Shown: positions 12,313-23,608, counted from the first letter of the stretch. The stretch: DNA of 64,000 nt from Leptodontidium sp. MPI-SDFR-AT-0119 (GCA_020726505.1 JAHLEZ010000006.1:1-64000), one strand, 5' to 3'. The notes: generated by a model from the sequence alone, not told the origin. Program-made: numbers and translations.

Positions 12313-13868
12313 CTACTGAACGATAGTATAAACATCCGCCGCACCAGAACAAGTCGTCTCATCTAACTTCGCACCCTTAGGATCCAAACAGATCTTCCCA
12401 TCCCCATTCTGCGGCGCGAGTGTAATAGTATTCCCACCATCAAACGCAAACAGTTGAGAGCTCGTCTGCTCACCACTTCCATCACCACGTCCACCACAAG
12501 AGAAAATATGCGCGGTATCATCAGCTGCTCTTCTAGCATCGAAACTTAGACATCCTTGGGTTAGGGAGCTAACGACTAATGTTGCGCCGGCGTCTTTGAT
12601 GTGCTTGCCTTTGGTGATGAGGTCGAATTTCTCATTTGCGCTTCCGGTGCAGGGCTGTACGGCGATGGGGATGAGGTTCTGGCGGAAATCACCTGCGGTG
12701 GGGTCGATGAAGAGACATTGTCCGTTGGCGGATTTGAGGGATACGGATGTGAATGCTCGAGTGGCCGTATCGTCACGTTGTTGAGCTTCCGCAGCAGAGG
12801 TGGGGTTGAGTGTTCCACCTGCGCGAGAGACTGGCACGGGTGTCGTTGGGTTGACGGAGGGGATGTCTCCGATTGCTGCTGGGGAACTAGCTTCTGGTGC
12901 GACTGCGGTTTCTGATGCGATTGCTGAGGTGGCAATACCCACGACTGGGGCTTCACTTGATTGTGGACGGATCATAGTAATGACTGTGGTGAGAGTGCAT
13001 GCTGAGCTGGCAGCTGGAGCAGCAACTTCGGCTGGTGAGCTTGCTGCAGGAGGTGCAGCTTCTGGTGTTGAAGCTGGAATGGCTTCGGCTGTTGTTGAAA
13101 TGACTTCGGGTGTGGAAGATGCAGCTCCTCCTTGAGTACCCCCTGATGCACCCCCAAATGTGAATGATTGAGCGGCATCTCCTGCTTTGCAGGGCGCTTG
13201 ATCGAGAACGTTGCCAGTGACAGCAAGACAAGTACCTGCGGCGTTCTTGGGCTCGAATGACAAGGGACCTGCACCACCAGCGAAGCCGAAGAGTTGCGAG
13301 TTTGTAACTTCGCCACCTGGGATTGTTAGACAAGATGCGAGTCGGAAAGAGAAACCTACCTCCATCAGCTCTTCCACCACACGAAAACATGATGACAGTG
13401 TTTCCGGCCTGGCGTCGAGGATCAAAGTTCGCACAGGCTTGGGTCTGTAAGAGTTAGATTTGATTAGGCGACGGTCTTGGGAGTACGTACCAAAGTATTG
13501 ACAATCAGCATGGCGCCAGCTTGATCATTGTGTTTTCCAGCCGTGATGACATCCCATTTCTGACCCGCACTTCCATCACAAGTTGCAATCTCAATGGGGT
13601 TCAAATTGGCACGAAAGTCGCCAGAAAGCTCGTTGATGAATAAACATTTTCCATCTGAAGTCTAAGATCGTTAGCACGGGCAATAATTCAATCGAATCCA
13701 GGCGCTTACTTTGATCTCGGTCCCTGAGAATGCTCGGGTCGCAGTAGCATCTCTTTGTTGGGCTTCCTCAAAAGCAGCTTGATTCAACGAAGTAACAACC
13801 CGTTTTTCCAGTGGAGAAGCAAAGGACAGTGCCACCGAAGTGAGAAGGAGAGAGATTGAGGAAACCAT
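12313..13868 (-). CDS. Secreted ricin-B/beta-trefoil-like protein with internal duplication
   Basis: Four exons: 13710-13868, 13491-13661, 13360-13444 and 12313-13316 (minus strand), encoding 472 residues. Introns have GTAAGC, GTACGT and GTAGGT donors with CTAAC-type branch sites. The N-terminus is a signal peptide (MVSSISLLLTSVALSFASP) followed by a Lys-Arg Kex2-type site, so the product should be secreted. Two related modules follow: residues about 35-194 and 315-472. Both have the pattern EAQQRD-TATRAF, CLFI, GDFR-NL-PI, then K-FD/WDVIT-GKH and FSCGGR-DG. The modules are separated by about 120 residues rich in Ala, Ser, Pro and Glu. The CLFI and GQKW-type motifs suggest a ricin-B-like beta-trefoil, so carbohydrate binding is plausible but inferred. 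All three introns lie in module 1; module 2 is uninterrupted. Confidence 0.8.
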
Positions 13869-13990
13869 GTTCGTAGAATTGAATTGAAGTAAAGCGCTCT
13901 TGGCAAAGGAATGTAAACTGCGCGGCAGTTGAATACAGAAACGCACTAAAAAAGAGTGATAGAATCGGAATGAATGCAGAAGCTTGCGAT

Positions 13991-14023
13991 ACAGAAAGAA
14001 AGAAAAGAAAAGAAAAGAAAAGC
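13991..14023 (-). repeat. Polypyrimidine tract upstream of the lectin-like gene
   Basis: An AAAG/AAAAG repeat on the + strand is a CT-rich tract on the coding (minus) strand, about 120-155 bp upstream of the start codon. CT-rich stretches are common in highly expressed filamentous-fungal promoters; the role here is inferred. Confidence 0.5.
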
Positions 14024-14049
14024 GAAATCTACGTACTGCACCCGTGAGC

Positions 14050-14056
14050 TATATAC
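14050..14056 (-). promoter_or_regulatory. Possible TATA element of the lectin-like gene
   Basis: The minus strand reads GTATATAGC about 185 bp upstream of the ATG at 13868. The position and sequence fit a weak TATA box. Confidence 0.3.
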
Positions 14057-15141
14057 TTGGCTATGCCACCACGAGTCCCACGACAAAGGGCTGATCAGTG
14101 CTGGCATGCTGCGCGGTAAAGGAGGAGCAAGAAGCAACACGCCTAGGACGTTTCTATAAAGTTTCATGGCGCACTCACGATCCCTCCCTAGCATCCCGAA
14201 GCGTTTGTTCTGTTTTCCCATGTTTTTCCACGTTGTTCCGCTCACGGTGATCATGTTCGTCCCAAAGCGCGCGAATGTGAGGATGTTGAAACCTGGAGCG
14301 TTTGGAGATCTCGTCTGAAGTCACGGATTGTCGCCAGGGGTCAGACACGCCAACCGAGGATCTGACACTCGCACAAGGGGGTTTGATGGGATGGGAACAA
14401 CTCCGATTTTTTGGTGCCACGGAAGAAACCCTGCAAGGGAGGCAGATCCAATGATTGGGCTGGTAAGCTTAATTTGTGTTCAGGGACGGACTGGTCTGCA
14501 GTTGAAACTACGCAAGGTCTGAATTTCTGCACCTGCTTGTCTTTTTGATCGTGTTCCTGCGTCAGCGGGAATGGCCTCCTCGACAGCGACCGCAGCCGCG
14601 ATTTCAAAATGACCCTGATATCCAATCAATCTCCTCCAACTCTCAGAATAACCGCATGCAGGTATCTGGAATCAGAGAATAGCCAAAACGTATTATTCTT
14701 CTGGGGAGAAAATGGGATCCCAATTTAGCATCCTCAAACGAAGCGGCTCGAGATGCTTGTTCTAGCCCGGGAGTGACAAACAGAGACTCCTCCGCAGCGC
14801 ATCGCCTTGGGATGAAGGGATAAGGTAGGACGATAACCATCTCCCTGGGTCTTATCACGCTGTTTGATCTGGCGATCACTTCCCCAGATCTCCTAAAAGT
14901 CCCGGTGACGATGTCCACATCGAGCGGATCATGCGCAATTTTCGGCGCTTCGCACTGAACTTAAAGGTCTATTGATCCAGAATGTTTCTCCCACATTAGA
15001 ATCCCAACAAGGAAGTGGTATCTTGCAATGACATCTAGTTTCTGCCAACTAATCGGTCTAGCGAGTCGTTTAGGCATGTTCCTTCCAGCTTCGCAAAGGC
15101 ATACAGTAATTTCTCAAAACTCACCAATAGTCGGGTCTAAT
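14057..15141. other. Non-coding interval between the lectin-like gene and the GH43 relic
   Basis: Short overlapping frames only; I see no splice-supported gene or repeat in this stretch. Confidence 0.5.
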
Positions 15142-17107
15142 CTAGCTTTTTTGACACAATATATCTTTGAAATACGCTGGATCGAGGCAAGGTTCCCAAT
15201 TACCAAAAGTATATAGCCCGAACATAGCTCCCAGAAATGGCTGCCCAACAGGCGGGGTTTTCGTCAAGAGTCGACTGTCAACTGTCACTTCTGTTGCCTT
15301 GTCCCCAGCGGTTGGATTCTTGACGCATATGAGATATGACGTCTTCGTCGCTTTGATCTCCAAAGTCACAGGTCCTTCATGCTCAAGAGGGTGAAGATGT
15401 TCCTATGCTTGATAAGTAACCCATATTCTCAAATCAACACATCGCAAGCTCACCTCAAACCCATCCGGCACATCGGTTGGCGTCTTGAAGGCAATGGCTC
15501 TCTTGCCAGTCGAGGTAAATGCCACTCCTACACTTGCAAAAGAATGCATATCCCACCACAGTACCAGCCCAGCTTCATACCCCACCTTCTTCGGCTTGAA
15601 ATCCAAGACCACAGAGAAGACCTGCTCAAAAGCAGTCTGTCTCCTAAGCAGCATTGTCGGTGCTTCCGGAGACTTCAGATCATAGCTTCCGCCATGGATA
15701 GTTAACCAGCTCGCCCGTTCAGTCAGAGACCAGCACTTCTTCAACGGTGTATCTATCTCTCATCAGTCCACACCTCAACCGGCCGTCGTAAGAATACTCA
15801 CTCTTCTCATACCACCCAACCTCCAACTCTTCCCTACCTAAATCTGCTTTCCAAACCCTCTCCCTCTCCACCTTCACAACCCCCCTCGGTCCCTCCGTCA
15901 ACATGCCCACATTCTTCCCCCCATTAAATACAGGCCAATCATCAACCCACTCCACCCCAACCAAGAAAGTCTCCCTCCCAAGCTGCGGCTCCAACCACTT
16001 TCCATCAGCATCCCTCATCGGTCTAACCCCCAACAAAACAGCCCACCACCTCCCCTCCCCATCCTCAAAAACATCCACATGTCCCGTCCTCTGCACCTCC
16101 TCCTCAGGGCCATTATACCACAACGGCCCCCCCCTTGACATCCGGTTCCCACGGGCCAAACACACCTTCGGAGGAGCGCAATACCCATTCCTGATGTCCT
16201 TGCTCGGTCCCGCCTTCGGCTGTGAAGAGATAGTAGTACTTACCTTTCTTGATGATATGTGAACCTTCCGCGATACCGAAGGGAGATTCGCGGATTACGA
16301 CGGGTGCGGTGAGTGTGGTGCCTGTGGGGAGCGAGATCTCGGAGATGTGGATTGCGAAATCTTTCTTGGTGAGGTCTTTGGAGCGAGGGGATTTGCGGAC
16401 GGTGGTTGAGAGGTAGACTTTGCCGTCATCGTCCCAGAAGAGCTGTTCCGTGGTTGTTAGAGAAGTGGGATGAAGACTATGTATGGGTGGCGGAGAGGAC
16501 TTACATCTTGGTCGAAACCGGGGTTGTCGAAGTATACCGGGTCGGACCAGCTTGAGGAATCCCAGATATTGGTGGTAGTTACATAGAAGCCACGAGGAAA
16601 GATTCTTTCCTAGACTTCTATATTAGCCTCCTCCCAATCAAGTCAAATATAATTCCTCCGCTCATCTTATTCATCACTTGCACCCCCATAGTTACCCTGC
16701 TGCACGTGTTTTGCACCATATCACTTCTTTAGAAAAACTCACATCCATCTGCGGTCTATACCTCGCAAAGACGCCTGTACACAATACCACCTCCCAACCT
16801 TCCCGCCCTTCCCATCATTCTCAACTCTATATCTCAACGTACTCGCCCAGCTCCCAGCCCCCGCTTCTGGCGTCCGCATCTCAATTTGACTTCTCCTCGT
16901 CAACGCATGGCCAATCAACTCCCAATTCAGAAGATCAGTAGAGTGGTGGATTGCACAGCTGGGGAAGAGATTGAATGTGCTTGTGGTGAGGAAATAGGAG
17001 GTTTTTGTATTTGTTGAGGGTGAGAGGGGGGGTACGACGCAGATGGAGGGGTCGGGTGCGAAGCCGGGGATTATGGGGTTGGAGAAGTATGTTGGTGGGG
17101 AAGTCAT
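15142..17107 (-). pseudogene. GH43 beta-xylosidase-type glycosidase with two frameshifts
   Basis: Exons 16743-17107, 16505-16609, 15802-16442, 15454-15752 and 15142-15402 have good splice sites. The N-terminal half has the GH43 landmarks: NPIIPGFAPDPS with the base Asp at residue 19, WDDDGKVYLST, and EGSHIIKKGKYYYLFTAEGG with the general-acid Glu. The C-terminal half has the beta-sandwich typical of fungal GH43 xylosidases (WLTIHGGSYDL, PTMLLRRQT, KVGYEAGLVLWW). Two breaks interrupt it. In exon 1, near 16778-16784, a TGTGT appears where TGT would keep frame (+2). In exon 3 a run of eight C on the + strand (16127-16134) reads one base too long. Either gives early termination. No signal peptide is evident, so the ancestral enzyme may have been intracellular. 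The homopolymer break alone could be a sequencing error; two breaks favour a pseudogene. Confidence 0.8.
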
Positions 17108-17463
17108 GTTTGGTATTTTCGGAGGACGAGAGGCTTGTTAGTTTAACGGGATGAGATATTGAAGGTATAAATGAAATTGAAAGGCAGTTATTTATGAAGA
17201 GATGGGAGTGAGTAAGTTCTGAGATCTCGCTCAGAGATATTCCACCAGTCAGAAGACAGCGGGTAGCTAGCGCTTTTACAAGTCAAGTACACACACATGG
17301 AGATTACAAGAACAGATTGAGGTTCCTTTGGGAAGGGATTATTCTGCCTCTTATTAAACTATATACCACGTTTTGAATACTATACATCAACACTCCATCT
17401 ATTTATACAATCAGGACGATCATCCGCCAGTCTCGATGTCCGAAAGCCACGCACTTAGTCCCT
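17108..17463. other. Intergenic spacer, nothing seen
   Basis: This lies upstream of the GH43 relic and downstream of the small secreted protein gene. No open frame or repeat of note. Confidence 0.5.
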
Positions 17464-18131
17464 TTACGCAACACCGAAAGCCGATGATGGAGTGATAGTG
17501 AAGTTCTGCGGCGGCGCTACGAACTGATTGTAGGTCGATGTCGCATTGCCAGTGTAGTTATAATAAGTGTCTCTGTTTTCCGTCAGTTAATTTCCCCAAT
17601 CTTCATCAAGTACTTCATCATCTCCCAAATTCCCAAGGCAATCGAGAATCAAAAATGTATAGGAGGAAGAGATCGGGGATATTTACGTCTGCTCCAAATC
17701 CACCCAAGCTAAGCTAACCTCGATATGCGCCCCCGTCCCCGTCTCAGCATCAAGGAGATGTGCAGCAACACCGCGGTTTCCAGGCAAGTCATCGTTGACA
17801 CCGCAGGGCTGAAATGGAGCGCCTACGGTATAGCCGGAGCAGTATGCTGAGAAAGCAGGGATGTCATTGTATGCTGGTGCTGAGATGTTGAAGTCTGGGA
17901 GGGTGTTAGGTTGAGCTTTGGAGGGTTTGTGGGATAGGATTTTATTGGGAGGGAGGGGGATATACCGTAGTAGCATCCTGACCTAGCGCAGCCTGCACTC
18001 CAATCTGTTACTGACCAGCTGTATGCTGGGTCGTTGACGCCTGTTCCGGCTTGAGGAGCTGGTGCTGGTGCTGGTGCTGCGAGGGCAGTGGCAGAGAGGA
18101 AGGAGAGGACGAGGAAGTTGATGTTGAACAT
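17464..18131 (-). CDS. Small secreted Cys-containing protein, effector-like
   Basis: Three exons: 17966-18131, 17687-17894 and 17464-17572 on the minus strand, encoding 160 residues. Introns are 71 and 114 nt with GTATAT and GTAAAT donors. A signal peptide (MFNINFLVLSFLSATALA) precedes an Ala-Pro repeat. The mature part has WSVTDWSAGCARSGCYYDF, then FSAYCSGYTVGAPFQPCGV. Four or five cysteines could form disulfides, and there are Asn glycosylation sequons near the C-terminus (NYTGNATS). No enzyme motif is visible. The W-x-V-T-D-W opening and the cysteine spacing recall small secreted proteins of plant-associated ascomycetes, but I cannot name the family. An effector or wall-associated role is inference only. 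Confidence 0.8.
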
Positions 18132-18270
18132 GATGAAGTTGTTTTATGATCGATTGGGGGATAATTGATAAATCCGCGAAGTCGACGAAGACGAGATCTG
18201 AAGTTGAGTAGATGATATGATTGATTGGATGGATGATCAAAAAATCTCCAATGCGGGCAGACAGACACAG

Positions 18271-18280
18271 TTATATACTC
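18271..18280 (-). promoter_or_regulatory. TATA-like element of the small secreted protein gene
   Basis: The minus strand reads GAGTATATAA about 140 bp upstream of the ATG at 18131, a normal place for a fungal TATA box. Confidence 0.45.
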
Positions 18281-19066
18281 CTCCAGACCATCTCCATCGT
18301 GACGACATGCCACTCTGTCGTCTGAAAACTGGTAGTATTTTTGGAAGACACAGAAAGTCACCTGCTGTCAATACGAGCAAGTTGTGGAGTCGTGCAACGT
18401 TGTTCCCCCGTAAAAGCCTTGGCCGTTGAGGCTGTTTGGTGCGGTACTTGTCGTGGAACCCCCCTGCGAGGTCGATCAATGAGGCTGTTCTCCACGATCG
18501 GCAGTTGGGAGACCCTGTTTTTGTTTTGGTGCCTCGTTCTCGGCAAACTCTACCTAGAAACTGGAAGTATAAAAACGAGATTCGTAGATATTTCAAGAAA
18601 GAACTTCATTCAATCAAGTAATAAGCCGAGGGTCAAAGACTTTTTGAAAGACTGGATGAAACTATTTCGTGCTGAAATTCGAACTTCGAACTTCAAATGG
18701 GAAGTTCAAATAAACTGGCAGGCGAAATCGACGTCATAGGGGACTTCCCCTGAATAGTGGCACCTTTAAGGTCTCTTGGCACATCCACTACATGTCAATC
18801 CCGGAAATCAACTTCTTCATGCCCGAAAGCCGATCTCCTCGGTTTTCATCTCACATCAACGTGGACTTTAGTAAGAAATGGGCTGCACAGCAAGCAGCAG
18901 AGTTCAGAATATGGAAAGTATATAAAATTCATTTCTCGAGCCAGCACAAGCTTGCACCTCTCTGTGAGAGCAATAAACTCCCCATTTGAAAGGCACCGAA
19001 TACACTACAATACCACACAGATACATCCCCACAGCTGCGCTGCATATCCCGGATACTTTTTTCCAC
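18281..19066. other. Non-coding spacer
   Basis: Frames up to 132 codons occur on the + strand but have no motif, no homologous look and no splice support. Confidence 0.45.
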
Positions 19067-19465
19067 ATTCTCAGCATTTTTGTTACTCATGAACCGGTAG
19101 ATGAAGGTACGTGCCGGCTGGCTGACAGCCATACCCATGAAAGGCCCGTAGCAGAAATGCGGATTCTCAGCAATCGATCGCTCGAAAGCGAACTTGCGTT
19201 TCTTGGCCAGGACTTCCATGTTGTATGTACTATGCGGTCGCAGCGTCGGGTTGGAGGTCGAAGAGGGTCTGGAACTGCGAGACTTGCAGAGAATGCCAGT
19301 CGCCGTATTAGCAGGATCGCCACGGGTGGGATAGGTGTCGGTCTTGTATTTGTTGTGTGATATTGAGATGCCTTGGGAAGTCCCTAGGAGACCGAGAATA
19401 TTCTCGAGTAGGTTTTGCTGTGATGGGTTGGTGGGATGTCCGCGGATTGACCAGCCTGGTGTGAA
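19067..19465 (-). pseudogene. Truncated family-2 (chloroperoxidase-like) peroxidase relic
   Basis: Minus-strand translation gives blocks matching family-2 haem-thiolate peroxidases. In order they are NLLENILGLLGTSQGIS, SHNKYKTD-YPTRGD, YGDWHSLQVSQFQTLFDL, FERSIAENPHF-YGPF and ARTFIYRFMSNK. The YGDWHS block lies in a different frame from its neighbours. Returning to the first frame near 19227 requires passing a TAG, so at least two frame changes exist. The N-terminal part with the proximal haem Cys-Pro motif and the C-terminal part (about 60 residues) are absent. A TAA lies just upstream of the first block. It cannot make an active peroxidase. Confidence 0.7.
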
Positions 19466-19680
19466 TTACCGACGGCATTTAGCCTTCGGGAGACACTGCC
19501 GGTTTTGATAAGTATGACAGCGACGATCTTGAATCACCTTAGACGCACAGCGATCATAAAGTATCATTGAACTCCAAGCGTTATATTGAGAGACCACAAG
19601 ACTTCGACACTGACAGTAGCCTGCTCTATTTTTGACCGATGTCGGCCTTCTCATGCCGCACCATTATCAAGCCCAACCAT

Positions 19681-20487
19681 TCAATTCTGCCGTCTAGCTT
19701 TCCTCGATCGTTCCTCTGGATTTGACTGAATAACAGTATAGCCATCTGCGAATCGCTTTTCAGGCATTTCAAAGGTGTGCTTGTGGCGATCAAACCCTGC
19801 TGCATCCGCCGTGAGATGATAGGGTATCTCATTTCGAAAGTTCAGCGTATCTACGTGCGGGCAGGTTGTTTCGTTCAGGGGTTTATAAACGTTCGGGGAG
19901 AATCTTCCAGGTAGGGAGGGTGGTTCATTTTCAGAGCTAGGTTGTCGACTTTGCGAAGAGCTAGGCGTTCGAGGAATAGGCATATCATGCATTGGCGGTA
20001 ATCGTGTAGGACGGCTCTGTGGTCTAACTACGTCCTTAGGATCATGTTCACCAAAAGAGCTGCAATTCGAACCAGGTTCCGTGTCATCACTCCCAGGAGA
20101 AGGTCTCTTTCTCTTGTTGGTGGCTAGCGCTCCGTTCTTCCTAGGAGGACCCTTTCGGTCAAATCTAGCAGCTTGAGCCTCTTTTGCTACCTTATCAGCT
20201 CGCATGGCTCTCTTCGTGGTCACTCCCTTCAGCACAGCCGCGCCCCTGTCCCGTTCTTTCCTAGGCTTGGTAGGTTTCGCAGTCTTCCTAGGCAGGGTTG
20301 GCGTCGAAGCGTTCGCAGGTGACATAGACTTCATAGACTTCGCAGTCTTCGAAGAATTCGGGGGTTTAATGGACTTGTCTCGCTTGCCCGACTTGGGTGA
20401 CATATTGCGAAACAGGTCTTGACTGCACAGAGCGGGAATGGGATGTCTTGCAGCGGACTGGTGACTTTTGAATGGGAGTCGGGGCAT
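19681..20487 (-). CDS. Basic low-complexity hypothetical protein
   Basis: An uninterrupted frame of 268 codons, starting MPRLPFKSHQSAARHP. A second Met at residue 29 (MSPKSGKRDKSIKPP) is an equally likely start. The first 130 residues are rich in Lys, Arg, Pro and Ser with several possible nuclear localisation runs (TNKRKRPSPG). The C-terminal 70 residues are less biased (CPHVDTLNFRNEIPYHLTADA). There is no signal peptide or membrane segment. I do not recognise a domain; a nuclear protein is a guess from composition. The next gene ends-to-start on the same strand only 58 bp away. Confidence 0.5.
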   Translation of the reverse strand: MPRLPFKSHQSAARHPIPALCSQDLFRNMSPKSGKRDKSIKPPNSSKTAKSMKSMSPANASTPTLPRKTAKPTKPRKERDRGAAVLKGVTTKRAMRADKVAKEAQAARFDRKGPPRKNGALATNKRKRPSPGSDDTEPGSNCSSFGEHDPKDVVRPQSRPTRLPPMHDMPIPRTPSSSQSRQPSSENEPPSLPGRFSPNVYKPLNETTCPHVDTLNFRNEIPYHLTADAAGFDRHKHTFEMPEKRFADGYTVIQSNPEERSRKARRQN

Positions 20488-20545
20488 GCAGTCAATTTGG
20501 AGTAATACTAGTAGTATATTGATACGGATGTGTGTGAAATAAGTC

Positions 20546-21166
20546 CTAGGACCGAGATGGAGCTCGAGATGGAGCTTTTCTCTTCAAGTTCCTGGAAGGC
20601 CTTACGAACTTGCCTGGACGAGACTGCTTTTCAGTACTGTCGGGTTGCTCCTTCCTTTTCAGGGGGTTTGGTTCGTTCTTCTCTTCTTCTGGTGTTGGCT
20701 GACCAGAAACAGAACGGACGATCGTTCCTTGAGCAGTTGTCGCCCCTTCGTCTTCTTCCTTTTCCTCCAGCTCTTCGTTATCTTGCTCTCGATCCTTGGC
20801 TTTCTCCTCTTCCTCCTCATCACCATCCTCGTCCTTCTCCCCCTCAACCTGCTCCCCGATATGCTCCTCATCTCTCCCTTTCGCTAGACTCTTGGCATTC
20901 CCATCATTGACCACGCATCCACTTTGCACCTTACTTTCCGAATAAAAGTCATCGACCAACTCTTCAAATTCGTCCCAGCTTTCGACTCTCTCCTCATCCT
21001 CGTAACTGGGACGATGCGGTTCCCGGTGCGCAGTGAAGAGGTGGTACAGATCCCATTGTCCTGTATATGCATCAAAAAGCTGCTGCTGGTCGGGTGGTAA
21101 ATTCTGGCGCCTTTCATCGTAATGCATGTTGTGATCGAACCATTCTTCGAGTGTGGGGTATTCCAT
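20546..21166 (-). CDS. Acidic coiled-coil-like hypothetical protein
   Basis: The frame is open from 21292, but the Met at 21164-21166 (MEYPTLEEWFDHNM) is the better start because the upstream extension is Arg/Ser-rich and unlike the rest. This gives 206 residues. The first 90 residues look globular (DERRQNLPPDQQQLFDAYTG). They are followed by about 60 residues of nearly continuous Glu, Asp and Lys, then a basic tail (NLKRKAPSRAPSRS). There is no known domain. The charge pattern suggests a nuclear protein. Single exon. Confidence 0.55.
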   Translation of the reverse strand: MEYPTLEEWFDHNMHYDERRQNLPPDQQQLFDAYTGQWDLYHLFTAHREPHRPSYEDEERVESWDEFEELVDDFYSESKVQSGCVVNDGNAKSLAKGRDEEHIGEQVEGEKDEDGDEEEEEKAKDREQDNEELEEKEEDEGATTAQGTIVRSVSGQPTPEEEKNEPNPLKRKEQPDSTEKQSRPGKFVRPSRNLKRKAPSRAPSRS

Positions 21167-21544
21167 GGTGTTGTACGAAGATGTTATGAGCCGCACGTAG
21201 ACTTGTCGATGAAATATTCTGCTTCTTTTGTGTTGTAGTGAACGCCTGAGTGGTCTTCCTTGAAACTTGCAGCGCAGAATGGTTCCTTCCATGCTTTATG
21301 TGGTGGCTACGGATAGTGTGTGGTAGCTTGAACCAGAAATTCCAGGAATATGACACAATGCGGTGAGGGTTAACTCGAACCGGCTGGCGATTGCATGTCC
21401 AAAGCGTGAGCCGCTTGCTTAGCATCCATGGAAGAGTCCAGGTGCCTCAAATCCCATGACTAACATTGGAGCAAGTTGCTTCTTAGAGCCAGAGAGGCCC
21501 AACTGTGTGCGTGAACCTAACATGATACCGTACACGGAACGGCG
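21167..21544. other. Intergenic spacer
   Basis: Promoter side of the acidic protein gene and 3' flank of the DUF1992 gene. An alternative in-frame upstream start at 21292 lies here. Nothing else was seen. Confidence 0.5.
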
Positions 21545-23391
21545 CTAAGCCCTCTTTTCGCCCCACAGATCACTCCAAAACTCCTTGAATCCATACAGCG
21601 GCTTCTTAGAATCGTAGATAACCGCTTTATCGCTCGCGAATCTCTCTAGAACGCCACCGGGTCTATGTCCGATTTTCTCCACTAGCTCTTTCGGAGGTCT
21701 AGCCGCTCGTTCTTTGATAGCTTGAGATAACTGCGGTGCGACATCTGCATAGCATGATCGGAGTTCTCGATCGAGAGAGAAGTAGGGTTTCTTGGCTAGG
21801 TCCGGTGCCATCAAGTTGTAGGATCTGGTAAGAGTATTGAGATTTTGAACAGCAAGCTTGAGATAGGAACTTTCTGCTTGTTCCCAAGATGGAATACGAA
21901 ATAGCGCCGGCAATGGTACCGGCGATTGTTGTAGTTGGATCTCGGGAGCTACTGGAACCGTGGTTTCAGAAGTAACTACTCCATTCTTGGTCTCGACCGG
22001 AACTTGGTTCGCGCTAATTTCGGATGAGTCCGTGGTGGGTGCTTCTGCTGAAGAAATAACGCCCTCTTTCGTCTCGATCGAGACTTGGATAGCAGGGCTG
22101 TCGGTTGGTGTAGAAGGCGGTTCTTGAACGATGTTAACCAGAACTGGGTCACTCGTAGCTTTCGCCGGAAGGGAAATCTGCTCCACAGCTTTCGTCTTAG
22201 GGTTGTAAACCCTCTCGGCTTCAGCATAACGATCAGCTTGCCGCATTTGCTCTTCCAGGCTTCCACCTCGACTTGCAATCGTCCTTGCAGCATGACGCTT
22301 CCAATCATTTCGTAGCCTAGCCCGAAAAATATTGGCCGTTTTAACAAGCTCTTGCTGCTTCTCAATCCAAGGTGGCACGATATCTTGTCGTTGAATCATC
22401 TTGTTCATAATGTACTCCGTGGTATCAATAAAGGGATTATCCGCTCTGGTATCTCGAACGATTCCTTTGCCGCGGGGTATGTTCTAAAAACCAATTAGTG
22501 TTTAATTTTACCCATGAATAAATCGACACGCACCTTAAACTGCCCTCTCGCAATCGCATCCTCAATCCTCTCATTAGCCAGTGCCGCGAGCCCCCGAAAA
22601 GAATTCGGCATCGTGCCCACTCCCGGCCCAAACCTCTCCTTCAAATCCCTCCTCATCTGTTCCCTCTCTTTATCACTCATCTGCGAATCTTTCGATATAG
22701 CATAAATAGAAGTCTTATCCCTCGCATTCGCCAGCCTCTCTCCCGGTCTCTGTTTTGGCTCCCTCTTCAATCTCAAATCAACAACCGGACTCGGTATCTT
22801 CGGTGGCCCCCTCAGACCCGGTCTCAGCGGTTTCCGCGCATCGTCCAACATCCTTAACATCGCATCTTGAGGATTCTCTTCTCCCGTCCATGCCTGCCCC
22901 GTAGCGATCTGCCGTGAACCTTGTCCAACGTTCGAGTTCATCCCCGCTTCTACAAACGCAGATACGTTCTCTGCTCGGAATTTCGCTGCCTCGACTCTTT
23001 CGAGTAGCTTGTTCTTCAGATCTTCTGAGAAGCCGGCTTCTTCGACTGCTTTTCTCCCTGCGCGTCCGCCTTCGAGGAGAGCTTCTTCTGTAGCTTCAGC
23101 CAGCCGGCGGGACATCGCTCCTTGTTCTGGCACGCCATTGCTTTGCGAAGCTTTCGACAAGCTTTCTGGAGCTTTATCTGATATTTTTGATTCGGTTGAC
23201 GATTGATCCCCTTTGTCTTTTAGCTTGTCCTCGTTGTCCCGCTGAGAGCGTCGAAGTGGCGAAAACTGAGAGAATTGCCGGGAGGCGGTTCGCGGACTAA
23301 TTGAAAAGACATGACGCTGCTGGGAGCCTCGCAGACAGCGGGCGCATATATATGGTGACTGGTATCTGAGTCCGGGCATATAGGAAGACAA
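21545..23391 (-). CDS. DNAJC28-like (DUF1992) protein, probably mitochondrial
   Basis: Two exons: 22534-23391 and 21545-22483 (minus strand), encoding 598 residues. The 50-nt intron (GTGCGT to TTTTTAG) splits the conserved block FRGLAALANERIEDAIARGQ / FKNIPRGKGIVRD. Together with NPFIDTTEYIMNKMIQRQ and VPPWIEKQQEL, that block is the DUF1992 signature of the DNAJC28 family. No J domain is present. The N-terminus (YICARCLRGSQQRHVFSISP followed by Arg/Ser/Gln) looks like a mitochondrial presequence. The C-terminal third (SYNLMAPDLAKKPYFSLDRE, GFKEFWSDLWG) is characteristic of the fungal orthologues. The molecular function is not established by anything visible here. Confidence 0.85.
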
Positions 23392-23608
23392 TTGAAAACT
23401 CTAGCTGAGATGATGGAGAGTGAAAGTTGTGTGTTGGAGTTGATGCGGGCTACATTTGTTTACCCCTGTAAGACTTTCGATAGGAGTTTAGATTGCCAAG
23501 CTCCGTTGTCTAAAGTCCGAACAGCTATTATTTTGCGAAAAGAGACAACCTAGAACTTGAACAAATAAATATCTTGACCATGTCTTCCACTTCCAGAAAC
23601 TTTATCAT

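Noticed and set aside
12576..13390. Frames of 100-145 codons on both strands inside the lectin-like gene
   Set aside because: They are shadows of the Ala/Ser/Pro-rich linker in other frames.
18341..18739. 132-codon + strand frame
   Set aside because: No motif, no splice sites, and it lies in the promoter side of neighbouring genes.
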